The notes under the pieces are model-generated. The model searched no databases and was not told the origin of the DNA. It worked only from the letters and a program-made list of their open reading frames with translations. A stretch of 64,000 nucleotides of DNA from positions 186,001 to 250,000 of the forward strand of contig CAWAEZ010000009.1 of the NCBI GenBank assembly GCA_963781195.1. The letters run 5' to 3'. Source of the DNA: JAJPKK01 sp963781195 (GTDB taxonomy: Bacteria > Pseudomonadota > Alphaproteobacteria > Rhizobiales > Xanthobacteraceae). A program made the position numbers and the translations under genes. Of this stretch, positions 18,520 to 26,133 are shown in pieces. Numbering within the stretch: the stretch's first letter is position 1; the number at the start of each line of letters is the position of its first letter.

Positions 18520-21186
18520 GTGAGAACTTCGTGCAAATCGGCGGCGCTCCTGGGCGCGACGATGATCATCGGCGCCTCATCACATGCCGGGCTTTCAAGC
18601 GCCGGGACCGTCCCGGGCTGGCCCGACTACGTCGCCATGGGCGCGGTCGGCGGCCCGAATGTCACGCCGCCGACGGCGACATCGACCGGCGGCGATGATG
18701 ACTTCGGAGGCCGCCCGGTCGACGTCGTCTTCAAATATGCGGGGATCAACGGAAACGGCGATCCGGGGATGATCGATCCCCCCACCAATGCGTTGCGAAT
18801 GACGAACGACCTGACAACGCTGAGCGCCATCAACAGCCATCCGATGCGGGTCGCGATCGTCGAATACACCGCGCAAATGAGCGGCGGACTGAGCCTGACC
18901 GATTTTTCCAACCTGCCGGAGCCGTCCCCGTCACAACCCTCCGGCAGCTATATCATGGCGCGGCATTTCACCAGCCTGACGGCGGATTCCATCGCATTGG
19001 ACAGCACGCCCGTTACCTATGCGGCCGCGTCCACGGCGTCCAATTACTACGGCACCTTGATCTTGAATCCGGATTTGCTGGGAGCCATTCAGCAAGGCAG
19101 CGCGATCGGCAGCGTGAACAGCGCGCTTTCGGCAAATTCAGTCAACGCCGCCGTCGATCAAGCGTTATGCCTCCTGACGAATTCCCACACCTATCTGAAC
19201 ACCTCCAATCCCAACGGCCTTGGTTCGGCTCCGTATCTCAACAAGACCTACAGCGGCACCCCCGTCGCAATATTGAAGAGCCTGCTCGCCGACGGCTATC
19301 CGGTCTGGAGCATCAACGGTCAAAACGACCCGTATTGGAACACGGCGGTCGACAACCTGCTCGGCGGCACGGGCAGCACCTACAGCCAGATCGGCACCTG
19401 GTTCAACGGCTGCGTGACGAACCCGACCTACGATAAAAACGCCTATGCGAGGCCGAATTTTCCCGCGGGTTTTGAAGGCTGGGTCCAGGCGAACAATTGG
19501 CTCATCCGCACATTCTCGCCGACGGGAACCGTCACCTTCGGCTGGCAGGACAATATGTGGGCGGTCAGGAGCGGATACTGGCTGCAGCAGGATTTGACGA
19601 GCGCTCAGATCGCAAGCGTCTATTCGACGCCCGTATCGACCTGGCTTCGGCAGAACGCGCCCAGCACAATAACCACGGGCGCTCTCGGAGCCGCTTACGT
19701 TCCGGATTACTTCGTCTTCGACCGCTACGAGACCGACGATAGCGCCGCTCCGGGTGAGGCCGCTCTCTACAACGCGCGGTCATGGGACAACTACCTGTCC
19801 GCGGTCGGACAGGTCAGTAAGAGCTTCGGCAACATTCCCGTGATGATGTGGCAGATTCCCGGCTCTCATATTCCCTATGTCGGCGAAGCCCAGCCGGAAC
19901 TCTATAACAACACCGCAGGCCTCTACGTATTCAGCACGGCCCCCGTCTATTTCTTCGGCGACAGCCACTTGAACGCGGACTTGGGCAACATCATCGCAGG
20001 CGCCGGGTCCACCACCAACGCCGCGGTTGGAAACTACGTGGTCGATTGCGGGACTTCGGCCTACAACTGCAGCGCCGGCTCGAACTATAAGCAGTACCTT
20101 TTGGCCTATCAGGGAAAAACGAACAACTACAATTGGGGCATCGGCAGGTCGACGAAAGCCGCGGCCAACAACGTGTTTTCCATCTTGTGGGGTGGCGGCA
20201 ACACGACGAACGTCATCAAGAACTTCAGCAACACCGACGACCATGGCTGGCTGGCCGACAAGATCATCAATTATTACAAGAACCCGACCCACCTCGCCAA
20301 ACGAAGCCACGACTTCAATGGCGACGGCTACAGCGACATCGCCTGGCGCGACGGCAGCGGTGATACCGCGGTGTGGCTCATGAACGGCGCGCAGGCGATA
20401 TCCTCCGGCGGGTTCGGCGCCGTGCCGACCGCCTGGTCCATCGTCGGACAGCGCGACTTCAACGGCGACGGCATGAGCGACCTGCTGTGGCGCAACGGCA
20501 GCAGCGGCGATACCGCGATTTGGTTCATGTACGGCACGCAAGTCGCCTCGTCCGCCGGCGTCGGGAATATCCCAGCCGTCTGGACGGTCGTCGGAACCGG
20601 CGACTTCAACGGCGACGGCCTGGGCGACCTGGTTTGGCGAGACGGCAGCGGCAATCTAGCGGTGTGGCTCATGAACGGCGCGACCGTCGCCTCGTCGGGA
20701 GGGCTCGGCACCGTGCCCTCGATCTGGTCGATCGCCGGTACCGGCGATTTCAACGGCGACGGCAAGACCGACATCCTCTGGCGCGACAACGGCGGCAACA
20801 CTTCGATCTGGTTCATGAACGGCACGCAGGTCGCCTCCACCGCGGGTGTCGGCAACATTTCCACCGGCTGGACGGTGGTCGGGACCGGAGACTTCAACGG
20901 CGACGGCGTGAGCGACATCGTCTGGCGCGACGGCAGCGGCAACACGTCGCTCTGGCTGATGAACGGTGCCGCCGTGCTGTCGTCCGGAGGGCTCGGCCAG
21001 GTGCCGGTGGCGTGGTCGATCGCGCAGACCGGAGACTACAATGGCGACGCCATGAGCGACCTGCTGTGGCGCGACGGCAGCGGCAACACCTCGATCTGGT
21101 TCATGAACGGGACGACAATCGCGTCGACCGCGGGTGTCGGCAACATACCCACCACCTGGACCGTCCAGAGCGTCAACGCGGAGTAG
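18520..21186 (+). CDS. Large secreted protein with C-terminal FG-GAP/VCBS repeats
   Basis: The 888-residue protein starts at GTG 18520 (AGGAG six bases upstream) with a signal peptide ending near SSHAG. Residues of about 30-590 form a domain with aromatic and acidic motifs such as YFVFDRYETDD, RSWDNYLSAVG and PVMMWQIPGSH, resembling glycoside-hydrolase-type exoproteins; I could not assign a family. From about residue 597 there are six repeats of about 49 residues, each opening with the calcium-binding loop DFNGDGxSDIxWRDGSG. Odd copies end WSI and even copies WTV, so the real unit is a dimer. GC content looks lower than in neighbours, which hints at transfer. A secreted or surface carbohydrate-binding role is likely (inference). 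Confidence 0.8.
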   Translation: MRTSCKSAALLGATMIIGASSHAGLSSAGTVPGWPDYVAMGAVGGPNVTPPTATSTGGDDDFGGRPVDVVFKYAGINGNGDPGMIDPPTNALRMTNDLTTLSAINSHPMRVAIVEYTAQMSGGLSLTDFSNLPEPSPSQPSGSYIMARHFTSLTADSIALDSTPVTYAAASTASNYYGTLILNPDLLGAIQQGSAIGSVNSALSANSVNAAVDQALCLLTNSHTYLNTSNPNGLGSAPYLNKTYSGTPVAILKSLLADGYPVWSINGQNDPYWNTAVDNLLGGTGSTYSQIGTWFNGCVTNPTYDKNAYARPNFPAGFEGWVQANNWLIRTFSPTGTVTFGWQDNMWAVRSGYWLQQDLTSAQIASVYSTPVSTWLRQNAPSTITTGALGAAYVPDYFVFDRYETDDSAAPGEAALYNARSWDNYLSAVGQVSKSFGNIPVMMWQIPGSHIPYVGEAQPELYNNTAGLYVFSTAPVYFFGDSHLNADLGNIIAGAGSTTNAAVGNYVVDCGTSAYNCSAGSNYKQYLLAYQGKTNNYNWGIGRSTKAAANNVFSILWGGGNTTNVIKNFSNTDDHGWLADKIINYYKNPTHLAKRSHDFNGDGYSDIAWRDGSGDTAVWLMNGAQAISSGGFGAVPTAWSIVGQRDFNGDGMSDLLWRNGSSGDTAIWFMYGTQVASSAGVGNIPAVWTVVGTGDFNGDGLGDLVWRDGSGNLAVWLMNGATVASSGGLGTVPSIWSIAGTGDFNGDGKTDILWRDNGGNTSIWFMNGTQVASTAGVGNISTGWTVVGTGDFNGDGVSDIVWRDGSGNTSLWLMNGAAVLSSGGLGQVPVAWSIAQTGDYNGDAMSDLLWRDGSGNTSIWFMNGTTIASTAGVGNIPTTWTVQSVNAE
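20310..21183 (+). repeat. Six FG-GAP coding repeats (three dimers)
   Basis: Six units of about 147 bp, each beginning GACTTCAACGGCGACGGC or a close variant. Type A units encode VWLMNGA...SSGGLG...WSI and type B units encode IWFMNGT...STAGVGNIP..WTV. They alternate A-B-A-B-A-B, so the higher-order period is about 294 bp. Confidence 0.88.
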
Positions 21187-21452
21187 GCAAAGCGCGGCAG
21201 ATTGCAGCGCCTGCTCGGTTGAAGCCGGCCATTTCGCTCCGGAGCGCTCGGCTGTTCTTTTCGCCCGACCCGACGCCCGCCGGCAAAGCGGCCGCGGACG
21301 GGCGGTGACAAGCGGTAACGCTTGCGGCGACCGTGACGTCCGCAGGGGGCTGTCGTCCGCAGGGGGCTGTTGACCCCCACCGGAACAGGTCTAGTTTCGC
21401 CCCGACAGCAACGCGCGGACACACACGCGTGGGCACGTGACGGGAGGGTCTC

Positions 21453-22442
21453 ATGGAGCGGCGCCATCTCCTGGCGGGTGGGGCGGCCGCCGCGGTCGGC
21501 CGCTTGCTCGCGCCGCGCCGGGCCGCTGCCCAGGCGCGCTACCCCTCCCGCACCGTCACCCTCATCGTCCCCTCGCCGGCCGGCGGCGTATACGACCTCA
21601 ACGGCCGGCTGCTTGCCGACGTGATCCGGCCGAAGCTCGGAACCATCGTGATCGACAATCGCTCCGGGGGCACCGCCTGGGTCGGCGTTCTCGCGGCGGC
21701 GAAGGCGGCGCCCGACGGCTACACCATCCTGCTCGCCGGCAGCGCCACCCACATCCTCCAGCCCGCCATGATGGCGGTGCCGCCCTACGATCCGATCAAG
21801 GATTTCGCCGCCATCGCGACGCTGACGGCGTCGTGGACCTGCGTCGCTATCAACCCGGCGCTGCCGGTGCACAGCCTCGCGGGGTTGATCGCCTACGCCA
21901 AGGATCATCCGGGACAGCTCACCACCGGCTTCCGCGGCATCGGCGACCCGACCCATCTCGCCGGTGAATTGTTTCGCCGGCTCGGCGGCGGCCTCGACAT
22001 CCTCGACGTGCCCTACCGCACCGTGCCGCAGGCGGTGAACGATCTCGTCAGCGGCAGCCTGCAGATGTCGATGCCGCACATCACCCGCAACGTCACCGAG
22101 CTGCACGAGGCCGGCAAGATCCGCCTGCTGGCGCTCAATGCGCCGAACCGCATTCCGCTCGCGCCCGACCTGCCGACCTCGCGCGAGGCCGGCCTCGACG
22201 GGATGATCGCCGGCACCGATTTCTATCTCTATGCTCCGGCCGGGACGCCGAAGCTGATCCTGACCCAGTGGAACGCCGCCGTCGGCGACGCGCTCGGCGA
22301 CCCGGCTTTCCGAGAAAAACTCGTGGCCACCGGCCTCGAACCGATCTTCGCCGGAGATCTGGACGCCTCCGCCGCCTACATCGAGAACGAGCGCCGGCGC
22401 TGGACGCCGATCGTCAAAGCCATGGGCATCAAGATCGACTAA
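21453..22442 (+). CDS. Bug/TctC family tripartite tricarboxylate transporter receptor
   Basis: The 329-residue periplasmic solute-binding protein belongs to the Bug (TctC) family, which capture carboxylates and related compounds. The N-terminus MERRHLLAGGAAAAVGRLL has twin arginines, so Tat export is possible. Family marks are YPSRTVTLIVPSPAGGVYD, RSGGTAWVGVLAAAKAAPDG and the C-terminal AYIENERRRWTPIVKAMG. No TctA/TctB membrane genes are present, as is usual for these orphan receptors. PrpB- and PrpD-like genes 3 kb downstream make a small organic acid plausible (inference). GGGAGG lies upstream of the start. Confidence 0.88.
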   Translation: MERRHLLAGGAAAAVGRLLAPRRAAAQARYPSRTVTLIVPSPAGGVYDLNGRLLADVIRPKLGTIVIDNRSGGTAWVGVLAAAKAAPDGYTILLAGSATHILQPAMMAVPPYDPIKDFAAIATLTASWTCVAINPALPVHSLAGLIAYAKDHPGQLTTGFRGIGDPTHLAGELFRRLGGGLDILDVPYRTVPQAVNDLVSGSLQMSMPHITRNVTELHEAGKIRLLALNAPNRIPLAPDLPTSREAGLDGMIAGTDFYLYAPAGTPKLILTQWNAAVGDALGDPAFREKLVATGLEPIFAGDLDASAAYIENERRRWTPIVKAMGIKID

Positions 22443-22481
22443 GCGGCCACATCCGCATCGTCGGACACGGCGCCTCTGCTC

Positions 22482-22505
22482 CCTCGCCCCGCGTGCGGGG
22501 TGAGG
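22482..22505. repeat. CCCCGC/GCGGGG palindromic repeat
   Basis: CTCGCCCCGC and GCGGGGTGAG face each other over a GT loop with one mismatch. It is of the same type as the repeats inside dnaE2 and imuB. About 75 bases further on, CGCCCG-ATCAAGC-CGGGCG (22578-22596) is another hairpin. Confidence 0.7.
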
Positions 22506-22628
22506 TGCCCGCGCACCCGAACCGCGACGTGCGAATTTTGCAGGGCTCGACCTCGCAATCCAATACTCGGTTACGCGATCGCCCGATCAAGCCGGGCGAT
22601 GACGGCGATGGCGCCCACACCAAACCGA

Positions 22629-22892
22629 CTACAAGCCGTCACCGACATTCCTCTGGTCGCTCCTGTCGCTTTGCGCGAACAACAGGCGATGGATGCTGTC
22701 GGACAGCCGTAGGCCGGTGAGCGGATGCACGTCGTCGCGGCCGGTCGAGCCGAGCTCGGCCTTGACCTGGCCGGGATGCGGCGAGAGCAGCAGAATGCGG
22801 CTCGCGACCCGGATCGCTTCGTCGATCGCGTGGGTCACGACCAGCACGGTGAAGCGCGTCTCGACGCGGGCCGTTCATGCCGCCGAGAGCAT
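22629..22892 (-). pseudogene. Remnant of an ABC transporter ATPase
   Basis: Bases 22672-22862 match the 3' part of the intact ATPase gene at 24317-24507 over 191 bases with about 7 mismatches. After that 22863-22892 matches 24625-24654 with two single-base indels, so 117 bases are missing and the rest of the gene is absent. The readable part encodes the switch histidine VTHAIDEAIRVASRILLLS and the C-terminus down to a TAG stop. It lacks Walker A, Walker B and the start, so it cannot make a working ATPase. Confidence 0.85.
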
Positions 22893-23172
22893 TCCCAGAA
22901 GGCATCCGTCCTAATCAACCTACGGGTTCTACCCGCTGATTAGGCCCACAGTTGCCGCTTTGACAGGGGTACCCCTCTTAGCAAGCCGCCTTCGATCCAT
23001 CCCCGAAGGCGGGGGGCGGCGCCTCAGCCCGTTGGGGTGACGAATGCGGCGGCCCGCCGAACACGGCCCCGGCTCCGCTGTTAGCCGGTTGCCAGGGTGG
23101 GAGAAGATTTCCCTGATCTGCCCTTCGGAGCTCGCCCGTGCGCCCTTTGTTCCGAACTGGCTGGCTCCACCT
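22893..23172. other. Edge of low-GC island with dyads
   Basis: No gene was recognised. CTAATCA (22911-22917) faces TGATTAG (22937-22943), with an inner GGGT/ACCC pair at 22924-22934. AGGGGTACCCCT (22965-22976) is a perfect 12-bp palindrome. These lie just after the ABC-ATPase remnant and before the end of the HEPN gene, so they may be boundary, terminator or operator sites. Confidence 0.5.
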
Positions 23173-23619
23173 TCAACGACTCTTCAGGCCATCCGAATCC
23201 GCAGGAGGCTCAAGCCCTCGTACGGCCGCTTCCAATGTTTTGGTGCAGCGGATCAGGTCCTGCAGAAGTTTCGGGTTGATCTCGGCGCGGCCCTCGTATT
23301 CGGCGAGGTTTCGCTCGTTATGAGCTTTCATAAAAATCTGAATGTCGGCATTGGCCGATCCGATAGTATGGACCAGGGATTGAAATACCGTATAGCGATT
23401 TTCAGAGCGGTATCCCTGATGGCGTAAGGCTGCGAGCGCTAGCCTATGGGCCGCACCGTAAGCCAAATCAAATTGACTTTCCGTTTCGAGGCTCTCGTTT
23501 TCAGCATCTTTCAGACGCATTTGCGCGGACTGCACCATACCGTTGAACTCAGCCCGAGAAGCTGTTTCAACTTTGAGGCTTCCAGAATTTACGAGATTGT
23601 CGAGTTCTTGCTTGCCCAT
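23173..23619 (-). CDS. HEPN domain protein, probable toxin of an MNT/HEPN pair
   Basis: The 148-residue helical protein resembles the HEPN partners of minimal nucleotidyltransferases, which are usually RNases in toxin-antitoxin pairs. The motif region is KAHNERNLAEYEGRAEIN, with the RN-x3-Y arrangement of this branch, preceded by AYGAAHRLALAALRHQGYRS. Its ATG overlaps the stop codon of the upstream nucleotidyltransferase by one base (TAATG), so it is translationally coupled. Base composition is clearly AT-richer than the flanks, which is typical of a mobile defence or stress module. Which partner is toxic cannot be shown from sequence. Confidence 0.8.
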   Translation of the reverse strand: MGKQELDNLVNSGSLKVETASRAEFNGMVQSAQMRLKDAENESLETESQFDLAYGAAHRLALAALRHQGYRSENRYTVFQSLVHTIGSANADIQIFMKAHNERNLAEYEGRAEINPKLLQDLIRCTKTLEAAVRGLEPPADSDGLKSR

Positions 23620-24209
23620 TAGCCGAGGTCCCCTTCCGAGCCGAAAAGAAACAGCTTGGGGAGCGCCTTTACTTTGTTGGTGAAGGAGCCTTTCTGCGAC
23701 GCCTTGCGCCTCCAATCTTCCTTCGAAAAAAAAATCGGGCTGACCTTGCGGCTCAGTATAACCTCTGCCTGCCGTGCCGCCGAGTACAATTCGGAATAAT
23801 CGAGGTGATCTCCCACCACTATGAGATCAATATCGCTTGCCGCCGCGTCAGTACCTTTGGCAACTGAGCCATACACGAAAGCCGCATCAATCTTGTCGGC
23901 GTAAGGTTGAAACGCTTTCTTGAGAGGCTCGGTTGGAGCAATCGTTTTTAAGACGAGACGTTGCAATTCCTCAAAGATCGGTGACTTTTGATTGGCTCGG
24001 TAATGCTTCTGATTGCCAATGCGTTCAACCGATACAAGCCCGCTTCGCAGCAACCGCGACAATTCCCTCTCAACGGCCCCCGTTCCTGAGTGGACGTTTC
24101 TGACAATTTCCGATGTGTAGAAGCTACGATCGGAATGAGCGAAGATGAGGCCCAGCACCCGTTGCTGCACCTTCGAAAACAAGGCGTTCGATAAACTGAT
24201 CTCATCCAC
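23619..24209 (-). CDS. Winged-helix nucleotidyltransferase, probable MNT antitoxin
   Basis: The 196-residue protein combines an N-terminal winged helix-turn-helix (ALFSKVQQRVLGLIF, then SGTGAVERELSRLLRSGLV) with a minimal nucleotidyltransferase domain. The catalytic motif is VYGSVAKGTDAAASDIDLIV (GS...DxD), near residues 110-130. In known MNT-HEPN systems this enzyme adds AMP to the HEPN protein and silences it. GTG 24209 was chosen because family proteins begin close to this point; an upstream ATG at 24302 would run into the neighbouring ABC gene. The wHTH suggests autoregulation. Composition is AT-rich compared with the flanking genes. Confidence 0.82.
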   Translation of the reverse strand: MDEISLSNALFSKVQQRVLGLIFAHSDRSFYTSEIVRNVHSGTGAVERELSRLLRSGLVSVERIGNQKHYRANQKSPIFEELQRLVLKTIAPTEPLKKAFQPYADKIDAAFVYGSVAKGTDAAASDIDLIVVGDHLDYSELYSAARQAEVILSRKVSPIFFSKEDWRRKASQKGSFTNKVKALPKLFLFGSEGDLG

Positions 24210-24276
24210 GGCCGGTTTCCCAATTTGGGCAGGATAGGCCCCTTTTTGGGTATGATCAACTATCCCGACGCCACCA

Positions 24277-25200
24277 TCAAGCGTCGCCGACCTGCTTTTC
24301 ATCGCTCGCTTCGCCCTGCGCGAACAACAGGCGATGGATGCTGTCGGACAGCCGCAGGCCCGTGAGCGGATGCACGTCGTCGCGGCCGGTCGAGCCGAGC
24401 TCGGCCTTGACCCGGCCGGGATGCGGCGAGAGCAGCAGGATGCGGCTCGCGACCCGGATCGCTTCGTCGATCGCGTGGGTCACGAACAGCACGGTGAAGC
24501 GTGTTTCCTCCCACAACGCGAGCAGCTCGTCCTGCATCTTGCGCCGCGTCAGCGCGTCGAGCGCGGCGAACGGCTCGTCCATCAGCAGGATGGCCGGCTC
24601 CATCGCCATGCCGCGGGCGATGGCGACGCGGGCCTTCATGCCGCCCGAGAGCATATGCGGATAGACGTCGGCGAACGGCGCAAGGCCGACCTTGTCGATA
24701 CAATGAAGCGCCTTCTCCGCCGCCTCGCGGGCGCCGAGACGTGCGCCGTTGCGCAGCGCGAAGACGACGTTATCCTTGACGGTCTTCCACGCCAGGAGCT
24801 GGTCGAACTCCTGGAACACCATCACCCGGTCGGGGCCCGGGCGCACGATCTCGCGGCCGTCGAGCGTGATACGTCCCTCGGTCGGGCGGATGAAGCCGCC
24901 GACCGCCTTGAGCAGGGTCGACTTGCCGCAACCGGAAGGTCCCAGCACCACGTAGCGGTCGGACCGGTGGACCGCGAAATCCACCCGGTAGGTCGCGGTG
25001 ACGAGCGCATGGGGCGTCTTGTACTGCAGGGTCACGCCGTCGACCTGCAGCAGCGGCACCGTGGCGCCCAACGCGGCAGGTGCCGAGCCGGCCGACGCGG
25101 GAAACACCGCAGCATTCGGGTCCGGGCGCCGCCGTCGCTCACCCGCGGCGCCGGGTCCGAGATGCTGATCGGAACCTCCTGGATATTGCTTTTCCTGCAT
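24277..25200 (-). CDS. ABC transporter ATP-binding protein (SsuB/TauB type)
   Basis: This is the energising subunit of a nitrate/sulfonate/taurine-type importer. The 307-residue protein has a 55-residue non-conserved N-terminus, then Walker A GPSGCGKST, the Q-loop VMVFQEFDQLLAWKTV, signature LSGGMKARVAIARG, Walker B ILLMDEPFAALD and switch VTHAIDEA, all intact. No permease or binding protein is adjacent, so it is an orphan here; the HEPN-MNT island and a truncated second copy lie directly downstream. The start is uncertain: ATG 25200 has no good ribosome site and TTG 25227 is the upstream option. Confidence 0.88.
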   Translation of the reverse strand: MQEKQYPGGSDQHLGPGAAGERRRRPDPNAAVFPASAGSAPAALGATVPLLQVDGVTLQYKTPHALVTATYRVDFAVHRSDRYVVLGPSGCGKSTLLKAVGGFIRPTEGRITLDGREIVRPGPDRVMVFQEFDQLLAWKTVKDNVVFALRNGARLGAREAAEKALHCIDKVGLAPFADVYPHMLSGGMKARVAIARGMAMEPAILLMDEPFAALDALTRRKMQDELLALWEETRFTVLFVTHAIDEAIRVASRILLLSPHPGRVKAELGSTGRDDVHPLTGLRLSDSIHRLLFAQGEASDEKQVGDA

Positions 25201-25272
25201 GTTAGGAGCGACCGCTGCGACGGTCAATCACGCCAAGATCGCCCCAAGACCGCCCTGGACAAGGAGCCCCGC

Positions 25273-26133
25273 GTGCGCGCCACCACACGATTGAAGAACA
25301 TGGTGAGCGCGAACCGGATCGTGGTCGCGCCCGGGGCCTTCGACGGCCTTTCCGCCCGCCTCGTCGAGCAGGCCGGCTTCCCCGCCGTCTATGCGAGCGG
25401 CGGCGCCATCGCGCGCAGCACCGGCGTGCCGGACATCGGCCTCATCTCGCCCGACGAGATCGTCCAGCGCCTCAGCGCCATGGTCGAGGTGGTGGGCGTG
25501 CCGGTCATCGCCGACGCCGACACCGGCTACGGCAATGCGCTGTCGGCCCAGCGCGCCGCCCGCGCGTTCGAGCGCGCCGGCGTCGCCGCCTTCCATCTGG
25601 AGGACCAGACTTTCCCCAAAAAGTGCGGCCACTACGAGGACAAGGGCCTCGTGCCGACCGCGGAGATGGTGCAGAAGCTCCACGCCGTGCGCGACGCGCT
25701 GGTCGATCCCGACTTCATCGTCATCGCCCGCACCGACGCCATCGCCGTGGAAGGCTTCGAGCCGGCGCTCGACCGCGCCGCAGCCTACCTCGAAGCCGGC
25801 GCCGACATGGTGTTCGTGGAAGCGCCGACCACCGAGCAGCAGATCGCCGACATCGCGCGCCGGCTGCCCGGCTTCAAGCTCATCAACATGTTCCACGGCG
25901 GCAAGACGCCCTTGCTGCCGGTATCGCGGCTGCAGGAGTTCGGCTACCACCTCGTCATCATCCCGAGCGACACCCAGCGCGCCGCCATCAAGGCGATGCA
26001 GCGCGTGCTCGCGACGATCGCGCGCGACGGCAGCGCGGCGGCGATGATCGACGACATGGTCTCGTTCAAGGACCGCGAGGCGATCATCGACACGCCAGGC
26101 TTCCTCGCCCTCGACCGAAAATACTCCGCATGA
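25273..26133 (+). CDS. Isocitrate lyase/PEP mutase family lyase (PrpB-like)
   Basis: The 286-residue cytoplasmic enzyme belongs to the C-C lyase superfamily with methylisocitrate lyase and PEP mutase. GTG 25273 follows AAGGAG by six bases. The metal-binding motif DADTGYGN and the catalytic-loop motif KKCGH (about residues 116-120) are present, as in lyases rather than PEP mutases. LEDQTFPKKCGH and ARTDAIAVEGFE match the methylisocitrate/2,3-dimethylmalate lyase group. Its stop overlaps the start of a PrpD-like gene (ATGA), so the two form an operon. Dimethylmalate, methylisocitrate or a related acid are candidate substrates. Confidence 0.9.
   Translation: MRATTRLKNMVSANRIVVAPGAFDGLSARLVEQAGFPAVYASGGAIARSTGVPDIGLISPDEIVQRLSAMVEVVGVPVIADADTGYGNALSAQRAARAFERAGVAAFHLEDQTFPKKCGHYEDKGLVPTAEMVQKLHAVRDALVDPDFIVIARTDAIAVEGFEPALDRAAAYLEAGADMVFVEAPTTEQQIADIARRLPGFKLINMFHGGKTPLLPVSRLQEFGYHLVIIPSDTQRAAIKAMQRVLATIARDGSAAAMIDDMVSFKDREAIIDTPGFLALDRKYSA

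Noticed and set aside
22629..22892. A functional short ABC ATPase gene
   Set aside because: It lacks Walker A, Walker B and a start, and matches the intact gene at 24277-25200 with deletions.
22893..24276. Transposon or integrative element with its own recombinase
   Set aside because: No transposase, integrase or terminal repeats were found; only the flanking ATPase duplication is visible.
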